From assembly GCA_965207125.1 (NCBI GenBank), contig OZ242263.1:1302001-1366000 (forward strand): a stretch of DNA of 64,000 nucleotides, written 5' to 3'. The position numbers and the translations under genes were made by a program. Origin of the DNA: G965207125 sp965207125. GTDB lineage: Bacteria > Pseudomonadota > Alphaproteobacteria > Puniceispirillales > UBA1172. Below, in pieces: positions 60,161-64,000 of the stretch. The notes under the pieces are model-generated. The model ran no database searches. It worked only from the letters and a program-made list of their open reading frames with translations, and was not told where the DNA came from. Positions within the stretch are counted from its first letter, which is position 1. Every line of letters starts with the position of its first letter.

Positions 60161-61337
60161 AAAATTGCCCTGATGCGATCTTTTCAGCCAAAGTTTTGAT
60201 TGGAGACGCGGCGGCCACCACCATGCCTTGTGCCGCTACGCGTCTCAGCGTCTTGCCGCCCAGAGAAAAAACACAATTCAGCCCGTCCGTCATCGCTGTC
60301 ATCGCCGCCACCTCGACAAGCCGTGCGCGGGCGTAATGCCGCAACACCTGATCCGAGCCAAGATCGCCCCCGTGCTGTGTGCCCCATGAGAGCGCCTTGA
60401 TCAATGACTTTATATCGCCAAGCGCAAGATTGTATCCTTGGCCTGCTAGCGGATTGATGCTATGTGCCGCATCGCCGATCAGAGCAAGGCGTTGTCCATA
60501 AGGACGTGGCGTGTGGCTTAACGTGACGGGAAAAGACTGACGCTGGCTTGCAACGCTCACCCCACCGAAAGCGTTATTCGTGTGCTCGTTCAGCGCGACG
60601 TTAAATTCCTCGTCTGAGTAAATCATGAGCTTTTCTGCTTCTTTTTTGGCTAAAGTCCAGACCATCGATGCTTGCCGTTCGTCTGCAATCGGCATGAAGG
60701 CGATCGTCCCGCCAGCTGCGAAACGTTGCCAAGCGCGTCCGTGATGCGGTGTGCCAAGCGAGAGATCAGCAACAATAGCCGCCTGGTCACTCGCGCGGGT
60801 AATGCTTCGAATCCCTGCAAGATTACGCATCTTACCTCCTCGACCATCGGCCGCGATGGTCAGGGATGAGAGAATCTCCTTACCCTCCTCGGTGATAAGA
60901 GTTGCGGATGGGGTGGCTTGGTTTCGATGATAGTCGCTAATCGTGACATCATCGTGGATTGTGACATGGTGTGATGCAACAGCACATTCGCGCAACGCTT
61001 TGGCCAGATCGCTGTTCCGCACCACCCACGCAAGTGGAGTATCATCACCTTGCCATGACATTAACGGCTCAAGAGGATTTTGCTGGGCCGCCTCATCGCT
61101 GACGATAATTTCGTTGATTGGCGAGATTGAGGTGGGCGGCAATAATGCCAAGGCGCCGATGCCATCGAGAGTTTTGAAGGAGACGGGATTAATGGTGGTG
61201 GTGCGGATGTTATCTCCAGCGCTCGCCTGACGGTCATATAAAGTAGCTTGATAGCCGTCTTGCCCTAACAGCAACGCTGCTGCATAGCCCGTCAAGCCGC
61301 CGCCGACAATATGAATACCGTGAGGAGCGCCGATCAT
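60147..61337 (-). CDS. UbiH/UbiF/COQ6-family FAD-dependent hydroxylase
   Basis: Flavoprotein monooxygenase likely adding a hydroxyl group to the ubiquinone ring. The 396-residue protein has the FAD motif IHIVGGGLTGYAAALLLGQD (residues 8-27), TIAADGRGGKMRNLAGI and the second FAD signature LIGDAAHSINPLAGQGYNLA (about 288-307). Which ring position it hydroxylates (UbiH, UbiF, UbiL, UbiM) cannot be told. It overlaps gmhB by 4 bases. Confidence 0.92.
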   Translation of the reverse strand: MIGAPHGIHIVGGGLTGYAAALLLGQDGYQATLYDRQASAGDNIRTTTINPVSFKTLDGIGALALLPPTSISPINEIIVSDEAAQQNPLEPLMSWQGDDTPLAWVVRNSDLAKALRECAVASHHVTIHDDVTISDYHRNQATPSATLITEEGKEILSSLTIAADGRGGKMRNLAGIRSITRASDQAAIVADLSLGTPHHGRAWQRFAAGGTIAFMPIADERQASMVWTLAKKEAEKLMIYSDEEFNVALNEHTNNAFGGVSVASQRQSFPVTLSHTPRPYGQRLALIGDAAHSINPLAGQGYNLALGDIKSLIKALSWGTQHGGDLGSDQVLRHYARARLVEVAAMTAMTDGLNCVFSLGGKTLRRVAAQGMVVAAASPIKTLAEKIASGQFFTRD

Positions 61338-61858
61338 CGATTTATCTCTTCGATATAGTGTATTGCTTTTTTCATTACCTCCAGAAGGCTATCGCCCAAA
61401 TAAAGAAAACTGCGACATCCCGCTGACTCACCGGCCTCTATGTCGCTGGCCCGATCGCCGATCAAAATACTGTGGCTTAGCGTGATGTTATGTTTTGCGG
61501 CCAGCTCCAGAATCATACCGGGTTTCGGTTTTCTACATGCACAATCGCGCATGGCTTCTATGTCCGATAAAGGATGATGCGGGCAAAAAAGGATATCTGC
61601 AATCAGCCCTCCGGACGCCTCCAGCGCGGCGATTATGCGTCGATGAAAAGCATGAACCTCAGCCTCATTAAAAAGACCAAGCGAGATTCCCCCTTGATTG
61701 GTCACAATGAAAACTGGCAAGCTTTTTTCTCGCGCAAAACATATCGCCTCAACGGCCTCAGGAATGAACTCTAAACCTGAAGTCCATGGGTGGTGCGCGT
61801 CATCACGATTGATTACGCCATCACGATCTAAAAAAATCGCTGGTTTCTTGTTAATCAT
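61334..61858 (-). CDS. gmhB: D-glycero-beta-D-manno-heptose 1,7-bisphosphate 7-phosphatase
   Basis: HAD phosphatase of the heptose pathway. The 174-residue protein has AIFLDRDGVINRDDAHHPWT (nucleophile Asp11, Asp13), VFIVTNQGGISLGLF, the zinc-binding cysteine/histidine loop CPHHPLSDIEAMRDCACRKP, and ILIGDRASDIEAGESAGC. Together with gmhA at 53.9 kb it suggests that heptose precursors are made. It is divergent from ftsK. Confidence 0.94.
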   Translation of the reverse strand: MINKKPAIFLDRDGVINRDDAHHPWTSGLEFIPEAVEAICFAREKSLPVFIVTNQGGISLGLFNEAEVHAFHRRIIAALEASGGLIADILFCPHHPLSDIEAMRDCACRKPKPGMILELAAKHNITLSHSILIGDRASDIEAGESAGCRSFLYLGDSLLEVMKKAIHYIEEINR

Positions 61859-61930
61859 AAGCGCAACATTAGCCTTATGTAGGCTTAAAATTCAATAGCA
61901 ATATCCGACTCATCTGTTTATTCTGCCGCC

Positions 61931-64000
61931 ATGGCTGATCACAATCACAATCACACTAGTCCCGTCACCCCGCCTGACGCCAAAGGCGCACTGATACGCT
62001 TTACTATGCAGGTTATCGGTGTTTTGCTGGTCGTGCTTGGCGTGATCATGGTGGTTATGCTGATCAGCTATCGCGCGGCTGATCTATCAGTTAATACCGT
62101 TGGGAGTGAGGGCGTACCGCGAAATTTGCTTGGTGTGTGGGGGGCTAATATCGCCTCTATTTTAGTTAGCATTTTCGGGCGCGGTGCTGCGCTTGCACTT
62201 GGGCTTATTCCGATCATTTGGGGCGTGAGAATGGTGCGAAAACGCTGGAATGGACGTCTTAGATTCAGGCTTATTTTGATGCCTTTCGTTCTCGCGGCGC
62301 TTGCAACGGTCTTTGCCGAGTTATGGCAATATAGGGGCGGGGTTATGGCGGAACTGGTGACTTGGGCTCTGTTCGATTATGACGTGCTCGCAAAGCCGGT
62401 CTCAATTTTATGGTTTGTGCTACCCATCAGGTATTTTGCTGTCTTCGCTTTGGGCTTCATCGCCGTTCTTGGATATTGCTATATTGCCACGATCAACCAT
62501 CGATATCTTATTGTTGTGCCGTTTTTTATTAGGGCCGGCCATGCCTTTGCTGTATCGGTTAAAACAATGCTGATGGGGGTTAAAAACGCGGCGAAGGTAA
62601 CCAGAAAAACTCCGCGCCGCAAAACCCCGCCGCCAAGACGCGATCCGATCGTTATTGCTGATGATCTAGAGTCCGATCAGAACGCAACCACCGCCGCTCG
62701 CCGCAAAACCGTTGCCAAAGCCAAGCAAGGAAAATTAGATCTTGCGAGCCCGGGCGGATATCGCTTGCCACCAATATCATTACTCGCTGACCCTGATACT
62801 AATCCGATTAAGCCCGAGGCTGAAGCTTTGGATAACGACTCGCGCCTGCTTGAGAGCGTGCTCGATGAATTTGGAGTCGGCGGGGAGATAGGACAGGCTC
62901 GTTTTGGCCCTGTGGTCACGCGCTATGAACTTACTCCCGCCCCTGGCACCAAAACCCAACGTGTTATCGGACTTGCTGATGATATCGCCCGTTCAATGTC
63001 AGCGTTTTCGGTGCGGATCGCCGTCATCCCAGGGCAAAACACCATTGGTATCGAGTTGCCTAACAAAAACCGCCGCACCGTTATGATCCGCGATATTTTT
63101 GATCATCAGTTCTGGGCATCGGCGCAAACGCCTTTGCCTCTGGCCCTCGGCGTGGATATCTCTGGTAACCCTGTCGTCACCGATCTGGCTGGCATGCCGC
63201 ATTTGCTGGTGGCGGGTACCACCGGTTCAGGTAAATCGGTCGGGGTCAACGCAATGATCTTATCGATCCTCTATACGCACACGCCGGAAACTTGTCGTTT
63301 GATCATGATCGATCCAAAAATGCTCGAACTTTCCATGTATGACGGGATTCCCCACCTGTTGGTGCCCGTGGTTACGGACCCCTCTAAAGCTGTGTCCTCG
63401 CTTAAATGGTTGGTGCGTGAAATGGACGACCGCTATCGAAGTATGGCTAAAGTCAATGTCCGTAATATCAATGGCTATAACACTCTCATCACCGAAGCCA
63501 AACGCAAAGGTGAAACTATTAGCCGCCGCGTCCAGACTGGATTCGATGATGAAACAGGACAGCCAATTTATGAAGAAGAAAACCTCGAATTAGCTGTTTT
63601 GCCCTATATCGTTGTTATCATCGATGAAGTTGCTGATCTGATGTTGGTTGCGGGTAAAGATATAGAAACCTCAGTTCAGCGTCTGGCCCAGAAAGCGCGT
63701 GCTGCTGGAATTCATGTTATCATGGCGACCCAGAGACCATCGGTTGACGTCATCACTGGAACAATCAAAGCTAATTTTCCAACTCGTATATCATTTCAGG
63801 TGACCTCGCGTATCGATAGTCGAACTATTTTGGAAGAACAGGGGGCAGAACATCTGCTTGGACGCGGCGATATGCTTTTTCGTGAAGGGGGAGGTAGAAT
63901 CGTGCGCGTTCACGGGCCTTTTGTCAGTGATAACGAGGTCGAGGCTGTCACCAATTTCTTGCGTGAGCAGGGTGAGCCTGTGTATAACGATTTGGTCACT
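61931..64000 (+). CDS. ftsK: DNA translocase FtsK, N-terminal 690 residues (cut by window end)
   Basis: Divisome-anchored motor that pumps chromosome ends and activates XerCD recombination. The frame is open from the ATG at 61931 to the edge. It has a His/Asn-rich start, about four membrane helices (about residues 24-205), then a short Lys/Pro/Arg-rich linker. The motor follows with RLLESVLDEFGVGGEIGQAR (alpha domain), Walker A VAGTTGSGKSVGVNAMILS (about 428-446), Walker B LPYIVVIIDEVADLML and MATQRPSVDVITGTIKANFP. The linker is short compared with E. coli. The gamma DNA-binding domain lies outside the window. Confidence 0.97.
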   Translation, partial: MADHNHNHTSPVTPPDAKGALIRFTMQVIGVLLVVLGVIMVVMLISYRAADLSVNTVGSEGVPRNLLGVWGANIASILVSIFGRGAALALGLIPIIWGVRMVRKRWNGRLRFRLILMPFVLAALATVFAELWQYRGGVMAELVTWALFDYDVLAKPVSILWFVLPIRYFAVFALGFIAVLGYCYIATINHRYLIVVPFFIRAGHAFAVSVKTMLMGVKNAAKVTRKTPRRKTPPPRRDPIVIADDLESDQNATTAARRKTVAKAKQGKLDLASPGGYRLPPISLLADPDTNPIKPEAEALDNDSRLLESVLDEFGVGGEIGQARFGPVVTRYELTPAPGTKTQRVIGLADDIARSMSAFSVRIAVIPGQNTIGIELPNKNRRTVMIRDIFDHQFWASAQTPLPLALGVDISGNPVVTDLAGMPHLLVAGTTGSGKSVGVNAMILSILYTHTPETCRLIMIDPKMLELSMYDGIPHLLVPVVTDPSKAVSSLKWLVREMDDRYRSMAKVNVRNINGYNTLITEAKRKGETISRRVQTGFDDETGQPIYEEENLELAVLPYIVVIIDEVADLMLVAGKDIETSVQRLAQKARAAGIHVIMATQRPSVDVITGTIKANFPTRISFQVTSRIDSRTILEEQGAEHLLGRGDMLFREGGGRIVRVHGPFVSDNEVEAVTNFLREQGEPVYNDLVT

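Noticed and set aside
1..64000. CRISPR arrays, rRNA genes, insertion sequences, prophage genes, toxin-antitoxin or restriction islands.
   Set aside because: None seen on reading; only two tRNA genes were found.

Overview
This is chromosomal DNA of an alphaproteobacterium. The supporting signs are HemJ instead of HemG/HemY, CcrM with its C-terminal extra domain, DUF3576, ETF-ubiquinone oxidoreductase, a 370-residue-class RibA, and the gene order maf-ppsR / hemE-hemJ-rho-mnmE-mnmG-rsmG-parA-parB-holA-lptE-leuS. The base composition looks balanced by eye and genes are tightly packed, with many 4-base start/stop overlaps. That would fit a streamlined marine group such as SAR116 or another Rhodospirillales-like lineage, but this placement is inference.

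Layout. 1-2.5 kb: hrcA-grpE-dnaK (dnaK runs off the left edge), divergent from rph-rdgB-hemW. 5-9.2 kb: LppC lipoprotein, rsmI, a BON-domain lipoprotein and gshB. 9.2-13.3 kb: a histidine operon hisB-hisH-GNAT-hisA-hisF-hisE-HIT. 13.3-16.2 kb: XRE regulator, Smr protein, Tim44-like protein, fxsA and secB. 16.2-18.9 kb: dnaQ-coaE-maf-ppsR, all pointing left. 18.95-19.29 kb: a gene-free, AT-rich interval between ppsR and hemE, the position of oriC in Caulobacter and Rickettsia. It has DnaA-box-like 9-mers, a full-consensus IHF site and an 18-bp AT palindrome, and is called here as the probable chromosome origin. 19.3-29.7 kb: hemE, hemJ, rho, (ogt), mnmE, an orphan DNA methyltransferase, mnmG, rsmG, parA, parB. 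Two perfect parS palindromes flank mnmG. 29.7-34.3 kb: holA, lptE, leuS and a DUF3576 lipoprotein. 34.5-38.7 kb: yggS, ribA, an orphan response regulator and a glutamate-synthase-like flavoprotein. 38.7-43.2 kb: tRNA-Gln, ispE, a TPR lipoprotein and ETF-QO. 43.3-48.4 kb: a family-4-type uracil-DNA glycosylase, SLT, moaB, rnhB and ccrM.

48.4-57.3 kb is a surface-polysaccharide region: phosphoglycosyl transferase, phosphomannomutase, gmhA, a DegT aminotransferase and a Gfo/Idh oxidoreductase, interrupted by glcB and tRNA-Gly. It contains three broken UDP-hexose genes: galE and galU reduced to their two ends, and ugd reduced to its C-terminus. The phosphomannomutase lying between galU and galE is intact. 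57.4-64 kb: a prolyl-tRNA editing protein, a CnoX-like thioredoxin/TPR protein with Lon-domain, Trm112 and DUF971 partners, a UbiH-type hydroxylase, gmhB, and ftsK running off the right edge.

The main story is the replication and segregation centre (oriC, parS x2, parAB, a nearby orphan methyltransferase, ccrM further along). The second is the selective decay of the UDP-glucose/UDP-galactose genes. No CRISPR array, rRNA, insertion sequence, prophage or defence island was seen.
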